Shown piece by piece: positions 35,240 through 43,872 of a DNA stretch of 45,010 nt (position 1 is the stretch's first letter; each line of letters opens with the position of its first letter). The DNA comes from Acidobacteriota bacterium (GTDB taxonomy: Bacteria; Acidobacteriota; Thermoanaerobaculia; UBA5066). The stretch covers positions 36,512-81,521 of the forward strand of contig JARXKK010000002.1 of NCBI GenBank assembly GCA_030278895.1, given 5' to 3'. The position numbers and the translations under genes are program-made. The notes beneath the pieces were generated by a model. It saw only the letters and a list, made by a program, of their open reading frames with translations, was not told the origin of the DNA and ran no database searches.

Positions 35240-36442
35240 TCAAACGGCGCGCACGGAAATCGACAGCACGTCCGCGCAGCCGCGGATCTCCTCGAGCACC
35301 CCTGTCGGCGGCGCCGATCCGACCTGGATGCGCGCACAGGCCGCCTCGGCACCCGCGAAGACGACGTTCTCCGTCTTTTCGACGTTGATTCCGGCCGCGC
35401 TGAGCACGCCGAAAACGTGAGCGAGCACGCCGATCCGGTCGCGATGGCGGACGGACAGGACGTGCGTCGCCGGCGTGCGGCTCGCGAGGTTGACCGCGTT
35501 CGGCACTTCACCGCTCGACGCGAACGCCGCGACGATACGGACGGTTTCGGCGGCGATCGCGCTCTGCGCCTGGTCCGTCGATGCGCCGACGTGGTGCGTC
35601 CCGATGACGCCCGGGTTCTTCACGATGTCGTCCTCGAACGTCCCGGTGCCTCCGGCGGGCTCCTTCTCGAAGACGTCGAGGCCCGCCCGGATGCCGCGTT
35701 CCGTGACCGCCTTTCGAAGCGCCGCCGCGTCCACGACTTCGCCGCGGCTCGTGTTCACGAAAAACGCGCCCGGTTTCATGGCCTCGAAGAAACGGACGTC
35801 GAGCATGCCCGCCGTCTCCTTCGTGAGCGCGCAATGCACGGTCACGACGTCGGACGCGGCCGCGAGCGCGTGGACCGAGTCGGCGCGGGCGACGCCGAGC
35901 CGGGACGCGAGGTCATCGTCCAGCGAGCGGCTCCAGGCGACGACAGGCATTCCGAACGCGCGCGCGCGCCCGACGACCTCGAGACCGATCGCCCCCAGCC
36001 CGACGACGCCGAGCGTGCGGCCCGCGAGGCCCCTGGCCTTTCCATACAGCGCCTTGTTCCAGATTCCCGCGCTGAGGTCGTTGGCCTGTTCCACGAGCCT
36101 TCGGTCGAGGGCGAGAATCAGGCCCCACGTCAGCTCGGCCACGGCGATCGCGTTCTTTCCCGGGCAGTTCGAGACCGCAATCGCGCGCGCCGAAGCGGCC
36201 CCGAGGTCGATCGTGTTCACGCCGGCACCCGCGCGCACGACGAGAGCGAGCCCGGAGGCGACTTCGATCTCGGGAGCCCCGACCTTCGTGCCCCGCACCA
36301 CGAGCACCTCTGCACCCGTTTCGGCGAGGCGCGCGCCGAGCGCCGCGCCCTCCAGCTTCGGCTCGTAGAGGACCTCGCAGCCGAGAGCGGCGAGGCCGTC
36401 GAGCCCGGACTTTTCGAACGCGTCGGCGACGAGAACCTTCAT
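35240..36442 (-). CDS. serA: D-3-phosphoglycerate dehydrogenase with ACT domain
   Basis: 400 aa from ATG 36442; the ORF track's start at 37138 lies in the next gene. The NAD site is GVVGLGAIG (residues 146-153) and the catalytic Arg233 (NTSRG), Glu261 (DVFEKEP) and His284 (THHVGAST) are in place. RAGAGVNTID and SNCPGKNAIAVAELT are typical of the serine-pathway enzyme. Residues from about 325 form an ACT domain (VLSVRHRDRIGVLAHVFGVLSAAGINVEKTENVVF), the usual site of feedback control by serine. It lies eight bases after the DUF1015 gene, a pairing found in several phyla. Confidence 0.93.
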   Translation of the reverse strand: MKVLVADAFEKSGLDGLAALGCEVLYEPKLEGAALGARLAETGAEVLVVRGTKVGAPEIEVASGLALVVRAGAGVNTIDLGAASARAIAVSNCPGKNAIAVAELTWGLILALDRRLVEQANDLSAGIWNKALYGKARGLAGRTLGVVGLGAIGLEVVGRARAFGMPVVAWSRSLDDDLASRLGVARADSVHALAAASDVVTVHCALTKETAGMLDVRFFEAMKPGAFFVNTSRGEVVDAAALRKAVTERGIRAGLDVFEKEPAGGTGTFEDDIVKNPGVIGTHHVGASTDQAQSAIAAETVRIVAAFASSGEVPNAVNLASRTPATHVLSVRHRDRIGVLAHVFGVLSAAGINVEKTENVVFAGAEAACARIQVGSAPPTGVLEEIRGCADVLSISVRAV

Positions 36443-36450
36443 ACGGGACT

Positions 36451-37686
36451 TCAGAACCGATGCACGAAGAGGCCCGAACGCAGCTTCGGTTCGAACCACG
36501 TGGACTTCGGCGGCATCGTGGCGCCGGCGTCGGCGATCGCCATGACGTCGGAGATCTGCGTCGGGTACATCGCGAAGGCAACCGCCCCGCGACCCGAGCG
36601 AACGCGGTCCTCCAGCTCCCCCGTGCCGCGAATCCCGCCGACGAAGTCGATGCGCGGGTCCGTCCGCGGATCGCCGATGCCGAGGACCGGCCCGAGAAGC
36701 CGGTCCTGGAGGATCGACACGTCGAGACCGGCGACCGGATCCGCGCCTGAGACCGGCTCGAGAGGGGTCAGGGTCTGCCAACTCTCTTCGAAAAACATGG
36801 AGAACGTCCCGCGGCGGCGCGGCTCGGGCGCTTCGGCGGGCGCCAGCGCGAATCTCCCTCTTACCCCTTCTAAGAAATCCTCTCTTCTCTTTCCCCCTAA
36901 ATCCTTCACGACTCTGTTGTACGGAAGGATCGCGAGCTGGCGATCGGGAAAAATCGTCGCGGGAAACCAGTTGACAGGATGGTCGTCGGGCAGCCCGCCG
37001 GCGCCTGCACGCTCGCGCACAGCGGCGCGCGCGCGCGAGGCCGAGGCGCAGCGGTGGTGGCCGTCCGCCACGTAAAGAAACGGGACCGCCGCGAAGGACG
37101 CCAGCAGAAACGCGACATCCCCCTCCGGGACGAGCCACAGTGTGTGTCGAACCTCATCGGGCGCCTCGAAGTCGAACTCGGGCGTTCCCGCCGACATGGA
37201 CGCGACGCGCGCGTCGATCGCGTCCACGGCGCGATACGTGAGGAACACGGGCTCGGCGTGGGCGGACTGCGCGAGCAGGTGGGCCACCCGGTCGTCTTCC
37301 TTGTCGCGCCGCGTCTTCTCGTGCTTGCGGATGACGTCCGAGTCGTAGTCGTCGACCGAGCAGGCCGCGACGAGGCCGTCCTGCGCGCGCCCCTTCCACG
37401 TCTGCCGGTACACGAGGAGCCGCGGCACGGGATCGCCGACGAGCGTGCCGTCCGCGTAAAAGCGATCGAGGTTCTCGCGGCCTTTTGCGTAGACCTCGGG
37501 CGCGTGAATGTCCGTGTCTTCGGAGAGGTCGATCTCCGGACGACAGACGTGCAGGAAGGACTGCCCGTTGCCCGCCGCGAGCGCGCGGGCCTCCCCGGTG
37601 TCCACGACGTCGTAGGGGACGGAAGCGACGCGCGACGCGAGCGCGCGGGGGGGGCGGCCGGACGGGAACGGACGGAGGCGTGCCAT
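36451..37686 (-). CDS. DUF1015 family protein
   Basis: 411 aa from ATG 37686. DUF1015 features are RPFPSGRPPRALASRVASVPYDVVDTGEARALA at the N-terminus, IRKHEKTRRDKEDDR in the first third, and ADGHHRCASASRARAAV in the middle. The HEKT and HHR segments suggest a kinase- or hydrolase-like phosphate site. In other genomes this family sits next to serA, and a serine-kinase role has been described for some members; whether that holds here is inference. Translation is probably coupled to serA downstream. Near the start the gene contains a run of eight C and later an AT-rich patch with a TTCTTAGAA core. Confidence 0.85.
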   Translation of the reverse strand: MARLRPFPSGRPPRALASRVASVPYDVVDTGEARALAAGNGQSFLHVCRPEIDLSEDTDIHAPEVYAKGRENLDRFYADGTLVGDPVPRLLVYRQTWKGRAQDGLVAACSVDDYDSDVIRKHEKTRRDKEDDRVAHLLAQSAHAEPVFLTYRAVDAIDARVASMSAGTPEFDFEAPDEVRHTLWLVPEGDVAFLLASFAAVPFLYVADGHHRCASASRARAAVRERAGAGGLPDDHPVNWFPATIFPDRQLAILPYNRVVKDLGGKRREDFLEGVRGRFALAPAEAPEPRRRGTFSMFFEESWQTLTPLEPVSGADPVAGLDVSILQDRLLGPVLGIGDPRTDPRIDFVGGIRGTGELEDRVRSGRGAVAFAMYPTQISDVMAIADAGATMPPKSTWFEPKLRSGLFVHRF

Positions 37687-37777
37687 GCGCGAAGTATCCC
37701 TCACGAGGGGGTCCGGCGCATGTCGCCGTGCTAGACTTTTCCCATCGATCGGACCCTCGCTGAAAGGAAATTCGGGG

Positions 37778-38041
37778 ATGAAACTCTACGTCGGCAACCT
37801 CTCGTATGGTGTGAACGATTCCTCCCTCCGGGCGCTCTTCGAACCCCATGGCGCCGTCGAGACGGCCACCGTGGTCGCGGACCGCGAGTCGGGCCGCTCC
37901 AAGGGCTTCGGCTTCGTCGAAATGAGCGATGCGGACGCCCAGAAGGCGATCCAGGCGCTCAACGGCTCGCAGCACGACGGCCGGACCATTCGCGTGAACG
38001 AGGCCCGTCCGAAGACCGACGACGCCCGCGGCCCCCGCTGA
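37778..38041 (+). CDS. RRM-domain RNA-binding protein
   Basis: 87 aa from ATG 37778, after AAAGGAAA. A single RNA-recognition motif fills the protein: RNP2 is KLYVGNLSY at the N-terminus and RNP1 is SKGFGFVEM near residue 45. Bacterial members of this type often have cold-shock or translation roles and a Gly-rich tail, which is nearly absent here. It is divergent from DUF1015 and five bases before the amidohydrolase start, so read-through into that gene is likely. Confidence 0.95.
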   Translation: MKLYVGNLSYGVNDSSLRALFEPHGAVETATVVADRESGRSKGFGFVEMSDADAQKAIQALNGSQHDGRTIRVNEARPKTDDARGPR

Positions 38042-38046
38042 CCTCG

Positions 38047-39771
38047 ATGCGGGCGGGCGGCAGCGAAGCCCTCGCCACGACTCGTCTTTTCGGGGCTGCG
38101 ATCCTGCCGATCGCGGCCCTTCTCTTTTTCGTGGGAGCCGCTCCCTCCGGGGACGACCTCGTGTTCACGGGCGGCCGCGTCGTGGACGGCACCGGCGCCG
38201 CGGGCTTCCGCGCGGACGTCGCCGTCCGGGGCGGCGTCATCGCCGCCGTCGGCGAACTCGCGCCGGACCGGATCGCCCGCGCGCGGCGCCGGATCGACGC
38301 GACCGGGCTCGTCGTCTCGCCCGGATTCATCGACCTCCTCGGCCAGTCCGAATACAACGCCCTCGTGGACCGGCGCGCGGCGTCGAAGATCACGCAGGGG
38401 ATCACGACGGAAGTCACCGGCGAAGGCGAGTCGATCGCTCCTCTCGACGAGACGCTCAAGAAGAGCAACGAAGACACGTACCGCCACTACGGCCTCACGC
38501 CCGACTGGTCGAGCCTTCTCACTTATTTCATGCGCTTCCGGCGGACGCCGCCCACGATCAACCTCGGCACGTTCGTGGGACTCGGCGGACTCCGGCGGAT
38601 GGTCGTCGGAATGGAAGACAGGCGCGCCGGAGCCAGCGAGGTCGAGAGCATGAAGGCGCTCGTCGCGCAGGCCATGACGGACGGCGCGCTCGGAGTCTCG
38701 ACGTCGCTCCAGTACGTTCCGGACCTCTACAACTCCACCGAGGAGATCATCGCCTGCGCGAAGGTCGCGGCGTCCCGCGGGGGTGTGTACTTCACGCACC
38801 AGCGCTCGGAGGGGAACCGCATCGACGCATCGCTCGCCGAGGTCTTCCGGATCGCCCGCGAGGCGAAGATCGCGGCGAACGTCTGGCACATCAAGGCGGC
38901 CTACCGCCGCAACTGGGGCACGATGCCGAAGATTCTCGCCGCGTTCGCCGCGGCGCGGGCCACGGGCCTCGACGTCGCGGCGAACCAGTACCCGTGGAAC
39001 GCCGCGTCGAACGGGCTCGACGCCTGCCTTCCTCCCTGGGCGCGCGAAGGCGGCCGCGAGCGGCTCCTCGCGAGGCTGCGCGACCCCGCGGCCCGGGCGC
39101 GCATCCGCAGCGAGATGGCCGAAGACACGCCGGGCTGGGAGAACCAGTGGTACGGCTCGGGCGGCGGCTCCGGCGTCATGCTCTCGGCCGTTCTCAACGC
39201 CGATCTGAAAAAGTACGAGGGGGGCACGCTGGAGGAGATCGGCGCCCTCATGAAAAAGGACCCCCGCGACGCTCTCATGGACATCGTCCTTCAGGACCGC
39301 GCGAACTCCTTTTGCATTCTCTTCATGATGAGCGAGGAGGACGTCCGGACGGCTCTCAAGGACCCGACCGTCGCCTTCTGCACGGACTCCGGCGCCGCCG
39401 CCACCGACGGGATCTTCTCGGAGGAAAAATCCCATCCCCGTGCCTGGGGATCGACCGCCCGCATCCTCGGCACGTATGTGCGCGACGAGAAGCTCCTGAG
39501 CCTGGAAGAGGCCGTTCGGAAGATGACGTCCCTGCCGGCCGCGAGGGCAGGACTCAAGGACCGCGGGACGCTGAGGGTCGGGCTGCATGCCGACGTCGTC
39601 GCGTTCGATCCCGCCCGCGTGAAGGCCGTCTCGACGTACGCCGACCCGCTCCACTACTCACAGGGAATCCCCTACGTCGCCGTGAACGGCCGGCTCGTCG
39701 TGGACGACGGGAAGATCACGGCCGAAAGGCCCGGCCAGCCGCTCCTCGGACCCGGCGTCGCAAAACGCTGA
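38047..39771 (+). CDS. Exported amidohydrolase, N-acyl-D-amino-acid deacylase-like, lacking the HxH motif
   Basis: 574 aa. A signal peptide (LFGAAILPIAALLFFVGAAPS) leads to the amidohydrolase front strand LVFTGGRVVDGTGAAGFRADVAVRGGVIAAVG. Where D-aminoacylases have PGFIDxHxH, this protein has SPGFIDLLGQSEYN, so two metal ligands are missing; the GNCG cysteine is also replaced (VTGEGES). The later histidines in YFTHQRSEG and NVWHIKA and the Asp in CTDSG are kept, so a single-metal site may remain. It is expected in the periplasm. It may hydrolyse N-acyl-D-amino acids or peptide-like substrates; the loss of ligands makes even catalysis uncertain. Confidence 0.85.
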   Translation: MRAGGSEALATTRLFGAAILPIAALLFFVGAAPSGDDLVFTGGRVVDGTGAAGFRADVAVRGGVIAAVGELAPDRIARARRRIDATGLVVSPGFIDLLGQSEYNALVDRRAASKITQGITTEVTGEGESIAPLDETLKKSNEDTYRHYGLTPDWSSLLTYFMRFRRTPPTINLGTFVGLGGLRRMVVGMEDRRAGASEVESMKALVAQAMTDGALGVSTSLQYVPDLYNSTEEIIACAKVAASRGGVYFTHQRSEGNRIDASLAEVFRIAREAKIAANVWHIKAAYRRNWGTMPKILAAFAAARATGLDVAANQYPWNAASNGLDACLPPWAREGGRERLLARLRDPAARARIRSEMAEDTPGWENQWYGSGGGSGVMLSAVLNADLKKYEGGTLEEIGALMKKDPRDALMDIVLQDRANSFCILFMMSEEDVRTALKDPTVAFCTDSGAAATDGIFSEEKSHPRAWGSTARILGTYVRDEKLLSLEEAVRKMTSLPAARAGLKDRGTLRVGLHADVVAFDPARVKAVSTYADPLHYSQGIPYVAVNGRLVVDDGKITAERPGQPLLGPGVAKR

Positions 39772-39795
39772 CGACGGCCCGCCGGGCGCAACTTT

Positions 39796-40716
39796 TCAGG
39801 GCGCGGCGACCATGGCGCTCGCCCGAGGGGCCGCGGCGAGCGCCTTCCGCCACTTCCCGAGAAGATCGACGACGTTGTCGCTGATCCTGAGGAGGTTCTC
39901 GCGGCTGGAGCCGCCGAGGTGCGGCGTCATGAGGACGTTCGGGGCGGAGAGGAGCGGGCTGTTCGGGTCGGGCGGGTCGCTCAGGAAGACGTCGGTCGCA
40001 TAGGCGCGCACCTTCCCGGACGCGAGCGCCTGCGCGAGATCCGGCTCTACCACGATCGAGCCGCGGGCCGTATTCACGAGAATGACGCCGTCCTTCATCT
40101 TCGCGATCGTGTGCTCGTTCACGAGGCCGCGGGTCTCGGCCGTGGCCGGGACGTGGAAGCTGATGAAATCGGCGCGCAGGAAGAGCTCGTCGAGGTCGTC
40201 CACGAGCTCGGCGAGGGCGTGGTTCGCGATCTGCGGGTCGTAGGCGAGGACTTTCATCCCGAAGGCCTGTGCCCGCCGCGCGACCTCCGTCCCGATCAGG
40301 CCGGCGCCGACGAGGCCGAGCGTCTTGCCGTAGAGCTCCGTGCGCTTGAGCTCCTTCTTGAGAAAGCGCCCCTGCTTGAGGCCGGTGTGTCCCTCGACGA
40401 GGCGGTTCGGGACGGCGAGGAGGAGCGCCATCGTGAGCTCCGCCACGGCGACCGAAGAGGCGCGCGGCGTGTTCTTGACGTCGATCCCGCGCTCGCGGCA
40501 GGCCTGGATGTCCACGTTGTCGAGGCCGACTCCGCCCCGAATCACGAGCTTGAGGTTCGGCGCGCCGTTCAAGAACTCACGCGTCACTTTCGTCTTCGAG
40601 CGCACGAGGACGACTTGGGCGTCTTTGAGATGGGACGCGTCCGTGAGCACCTCACCGAACGGGGCAAGCCGGCCGGGAAGAGACTCGTCAAAGGCGTCGG
40701 CAATCAGGATCTTCAT
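39796..40716 (-). CDS. D-2-hydroxyacid dehydrogenase (phosphoglycerate dehydrogenase-like, no ACT domain)
   Basis: 306 aa from ATG 40716, after GAGGAGGA. The NAD-binding LVGAGLIGTEVARRAQAFG and VIRGGVGLDNVDIQACRERGIDVKNTPRASS are typical of the family. Catalytic Arg218 (NTARG) and His266 (TPHLGGSS) are present, but the usual Glu of DVFxxEP is Asp247 (DVFLSDPP). It lacks the ACT domain of the SerA encoded 3.4 kb away, so it is either an unregulated phosphoglycerate dehydrogenase or acts on another 2-hydroxyacid. It follows the ABC exporter on the same strand with a 67-base gap. Confidence 0.88.
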   Translation of the reverse strand: MKILIADAFDESLPGRLAPFGEVLTDASHLKDAQVVLVRSKTKVTREFLNGAPNLKLVIRGGVGLDNVDIQACRERGIDVKNTPRASSVAVAELTMALLLAVPNRLVEGHTGLKQGRFLKKELKRTELYGKTLGLVGAGLIGTEVARRAQAFGMKVLAYDPQIANHALAELVDDLDELFLRADFISFHVPATAETRGLVNEHTIAKMKDGVILVNTARGSIVVEPDLAQALASGKVRAYATDVFLSDPPDPNSPLLSAPNVLMTPHLGGSSRENLLRISDNVVDLLGKWRKALAAAPRASAMVAAP

Positions 40717-40783
40717 GAGCGTCCTCCTCACGTGCTCCCGAAAATTAGCGCGCGGGAGGGTGTTCCGGCATGAGCCAGACGAA

Positions 40784-42703
40784 TCATGCGAGGAAGGAAA
40801 TCGGGGCCTCTTCGTCCTTGTCTTCCTCGTCTCCGGGCTCCCGGGGGGGCTTGTCGTCGCCCTCCCCCGGCGCGAGGAACAGGTTGCTCTCGAGGCCGTG
40901 CTGCTTCGTGTACATCTCGTAGTACCGGCCGCGAGCCGCGTAGAGCGTCTCGTGCGTTCCGCGCTCGGTGATGAGCCCGGCCTCGACCACGAGGATCTGG
41001 TGGGACCGCCGGATCGTGGAGAGGCGGTGCGCGATGACGAACGTCGTGCGCCCTTTCATCAGGAACGACAGGCCTTCCTGGATGAGCGCCTCGGACTCCG
41101 AGTCGAGGCTGGACGTCGCCTCGTCGAGGATGAGGATCCGCGGGTCGGCGAGGATCGCGCGCGCGATCGAGACGCGCTGGCGCTGCCCGCCCGACAGCTT
41201 CACTCCGCGCTCGCCCACGATCGTGTCGTACTTCTTCTCGAAGCCCTCGGCGAACTCGTCCACGCGCGCGATCCGGCACGCGCGGAGAATTTCTTCCTCG
41301 CCCGCCTCGGGGCGCGAGAACGAGACGTTGTCACGGATCGTCCCGTCGAAGAGGAACGTCTCCTGCAGGACGACGCCGAGCGCCGAGCGATACGAATCGA
41401 GGCGCACCGTGGCGAGATCCACGCCGTCGACGCGCGCGATGCCGCCCGTCGGGACGTGGAAGGCCGCGACGAGGCCGATGATCGTCGACTTGCCCGAGCC
41501 CGAGGGCCCGACGAGGGCCGTGACGGTGCCCGGCGGCGCGTGGAAGGAGATCCCGTGGAGGACCTCCTTGCCCTCCTCGTACGCGAACTTCACGTCCTCG
41601 AACGCGATGTCGCCCAAGATCGCGGGAAGGACCACCGTGCGGCGCGGGTCGGCGTCCTCCGGCTTCTCGGCCAGGATCTCGCGCGTCCTCTCGAGGCCGG
41701 CGAGCGCCTCCGTGAGCTGCGTTCCGATCGCGACGATCTGGAAGATCGGCGCCACGAGGAAGCCCATGAAAAGCGTGTACGTGAAGAATCCGCCGAGCGT
41801 GAGCGTGCCCGCGAGAATCTGGCGCGCCCCCACGTACATGACGACGGCGCCCACGATGCCGAGCATCACGGTCGACGAGAGGCTCATGACGCTCGTCGAG
41901 GTGAGCGTCTTCAGGACGTTGTCCAGCAGGCGCTGAACGCCGGCGGCGAAGACGCCCTCCTCCCGTTCCTCGGCGTGGTAACCCTTGACGACGCGCACGC
42001 CTCCGAGCGACTCCGTGAGGCGCGCCGTGACCTCGGCGTTGATCTTTCCGCGCTCGCGGAAGATCGGCCGGATCGTGCCGAAGGCCCGGTTCAGGACGAC
42101 GCCGAAGCCCACGAGAAACGCGAACGCGAGAAGCGTCATCGTCGCGCTGATCTTGAAGAGGACGACGAGCGCGATGGCTGCGGTGAGGAGTCCGCCCACG
42201 AACTCGACGAGGCCGGTGCCGATGAGGTTCCGCACGCCTTCGACGTCCGACATGATTCTGGACACGAGGGCGCCGGTCTTGTTCGCGTCGAAGAACGTGA
42301 CGGGCAGGCGCCCGATGTGCGCCTGCACCTTCCGCCGGAGCTCCGCGATGAGGCGCTGGGCGGCCTTCGAGAGGACCTGCGTGAGCGAGAACGACGTGAT
42401 GCCCTGGATGATCGTCGCCGTCACCACCGCGGCGAGGAGCGGCAGGAGCATGTCCATCCGCTTCTTGCCGATGACGTCGTCGATCAGGAATTTCGTGGAC
42501 GCGGGCAGAACGAGGCCCGACACGCGGTTGATCGCCATGAGGACGAAGCCGAGCGCGAGGATCCCCTTGCGCGGCGCGACGAGCGCCTTGATGTCCGGCA
42601 GAAGCGCTCTCAGGCGCTCGGATTTCGGGAGCTTCGGCTTGTCTTCCCGGATCCTCCGCCCCGATCTCTCGGGGTTCGGAAGCGCTCCCATCGGGTTCTT
42701 CAC
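40784..42703 (-). CDS. ABC exporter, fused permease-ATPase (MsbA/multidrug type)
   Basis: 639 aa from GTG 42703, which overlaps the TGA of the preceding gene (GTGA); ATG 42691 is the alternative. Six membrane helices fill about residues 40-330. The ATPase follows with Walker A VGPSGSGKSTIIGLV, signature [16 protein letters not shown], Walker B ILILDEATSSLD and the IAHRLSTIR switch. It forms a homodimer that exports lipids, peptides or drugs; the VKGYHAEEREE coupling region is typical of MsbA relatives. The acidic C-terminal tail (GEGDDKPPREPGDEEDKDEE) is unusual. Translational coupling to the saccharopine-dehydrogenase-like gene suggests a shared function. Confidence 0.9.
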   Translation of the reverse strand: MKNPMGALPNPERSGRRIREDKPKLPKSERLRALLPDIKALVAPRKGILALGFVLMAINRVSGLVLPASTKFLIDDVIGKKRMDMLLPLLAAVVTATIIQGITSFSLTQVLSKAAQRLIAELRRKVQAHIGRLPVTFFDANKTGALVSRIMSDVEGVRNLIGTGLVEFVGGLLTAAIALVVLFKISATMTLLAFAFLVGFGVVLNRAFGTIRPIFRERGKINAEVTARLTESLGGVRVVKGYHAEEREEGVFAAGVQRLLDNVLKTLTSTSVMSLSSTVMLGIVGAVVMYVGARQILAGTLTLGGFFTYTLFMGFLVAPIFQIVAIGTQLTEALAGLERTREILAEKPEDADPRRTVVLPAILGDIAFEDVKFAYEEGKEVLHGISFHAPPGTVTALVGPSGSGKSTIIGLVAAFHVPTGGIARVDGVDLATVRLDSYRSALGVVLQETFLFDGTIRDNVSFSRPEAGEEEILRACRIARVDEFAEGFEKKYDTIVGERGVKLSGGQRQRVSIARAILADPRILILDEATSSLDSESEALIQEGLSFLMKGRTTFVIAHRLSTIRRSHQILVVEAGLITERGTHETLYAARGRYYEMYTKQHGLESNLFLAPGEGDDKPPREPGDEEDKDEEAPISFLA

Positions 42704-43851
42704 GGCGGCCACGGGTCCTCCTGGGATTCGGAGAACGCGACGCCCCGCGCGGCGAGGCCATCGACGAAGGCCGCGAAGAGGCCGGGCCGCGCTCCGAGCA
42801 GCTCCAGCGGAAACACGCCAGGCTCGCGAAATGTTCCCGCCGCAAGGAGCTGCGCCGCGATGACGCACGGGAATCCCGTCGTGCGCGCCATGGACGTGGC
42901 GCCTGTCTTCGCGTCCGTCCGGTCGAAGAGGCCGTGCACGAGGCGCGCCGGTCTCCCGGCCCGCGACCCCTTCGACTCAACGCGCAGCACGGTGAATTCC
43001 TCCTCGCCCTCGGGCCTCTTCCACATCGGAAAGAGGAGAGCCTCCGCGACCGCGCGCGGAGACACGCGGACCCCGCCGGCCTCCACGGGCACGTCGCCGA
43101 AAAACCCGGCGTCGCGGAGGAGGCGCATCTTCTCGGCGTGACCCGGCCAGCGCAGCGTCTCCTCGCGCAGATTCCGCGCCTTGACGGTCGTGAGCACCGT
43201 GCGGAGGCCGTCCGTCAGGAATCCCTCGAGCGTGCCGACGCCGGGCACCTCGAAGCGCGTCACGTCCGACAGAGCGGGCCGCGTGAGGACCTTGCCGTCT
43301 TCGACGAGGCGGGAGGGCCGCGTGTATTCCTCGATGACGTCCGTTGGCGAGAACACCGCGCGGTATTCCCACGGCTGCGAGCGCAGGAACGGGAGCCCGC
43401 CGACGGAGATGACGATGGAGTCGAGGGCGTCGGCGTCGAACCACGCCGCGGCGCGCCCGCAGCCGAGATTCGAGAGCCCCGGCGAGACGCCGCAGTCCAC
43501 GATTGCCGGGACGCCTTTCTCCTTCGCGAGGGCGTCCAGCGCCAGGGGATCCTCCGGAGCGAACGAGATGTCGGCCAGCGGCTTCCGGGCCTCGATCACG
43601 GTCTTCAGCATCGCGTGCCCGAGGAATCCGGGCACCGCGCCCACCACGACGTCGGCGGGCGCGACCGCCGCGGCGATCGACGATTGCTTCGCGAAATCGA
43701 GCCGGGCCGTGGCGACGCGCGGCAGGCCCGCGAGCGCCCCGAGAGCATCCTCCGAGCGATCGCAGACGAGGACGTCCCATCCGTCGGCCGCAAGTGTGCG
43801 GGCGATGAGAGAGCCGACGAGGCCAGCACCGAGGACGGTCGCGCGCGTCAT
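42700..43851 (-). CDS. Saccharopine dehydrogenase-like NAD(P)-dependent oxidoreductase
   Basis: 383 aa. The Rossmann start MTRATVLGAGLVGSLIARTLAADGWDVLVCDRS is followed by IVDCGVSPGLSNLGCG, the characteristic strand of the saccharopine dehydrogenase family, and by WEYRAVFSPTDVIEEYTRPSR. Family members reduce or oxidise imines from amino-acid semialdehydes (lysine, carboxynorspermidine and similar). No lysine-pathway gene is nearby, so the substrate is open. It is first in a pair with the ABC exporter (4-base overlap). Confidence 0.88.
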   Translation of the reverse strand: MTRATVLGAGLVGSLIARTLAADGWDVLVCDRSEDALGALAGLPRVATARLDFAKQSSIAAAVAPADVVVGAVPGFLGHAMLKTVIEARKPLADISFAPEDPLALDALAKEKGVPAIVDCGVSPGLSNLGCGRAAAWFDADALDSIVISVGGLPFLRSQPWEYRAVFSPTDVIEEYTRPSRLVEDGKVLTRPALSDVTRFEVPGVGTLEGFLTDGLRTVLTTVKARNLREETLRWPGHAEKMRLLRDAGFFGDVPVEAGGVRVSPRAVAEALLFPMWKRPEGEEEFTVLRVESKGSRAGRPARLVHGLFDRTDAKTGATSMARTTGFPCVIAAQLLAAGTFREPGVFPLELLGARPGLFAAFVDGLAARGVAFSESQEDPWPP

Positions 43852-43872
43852 GGAACAGGGATTATGGATCCC

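Noticed and set aside
37645-37654. Run of eight C/G near the start of the DUF1015 gene as a phase-variation tract
   Set aside because: Short for a GC-rich genome, the frame is intact, and DUF1015 is not a usual phase-variable gene.
39776-39795. GCCC-GCC-GGGC hairpin with following TTTT between convergent genes
   Set aside because: Stem of only four pairs and the T tract is separated by five bases; too weak to call a terminator.
40340-43141. 933-aa plus-strand ORF over the ABC exporter and hydroxyacid dehydrogenase genes
   Set aside because: Covers three confirmed minus-strand genes; charged low-complexity protein without motifs.
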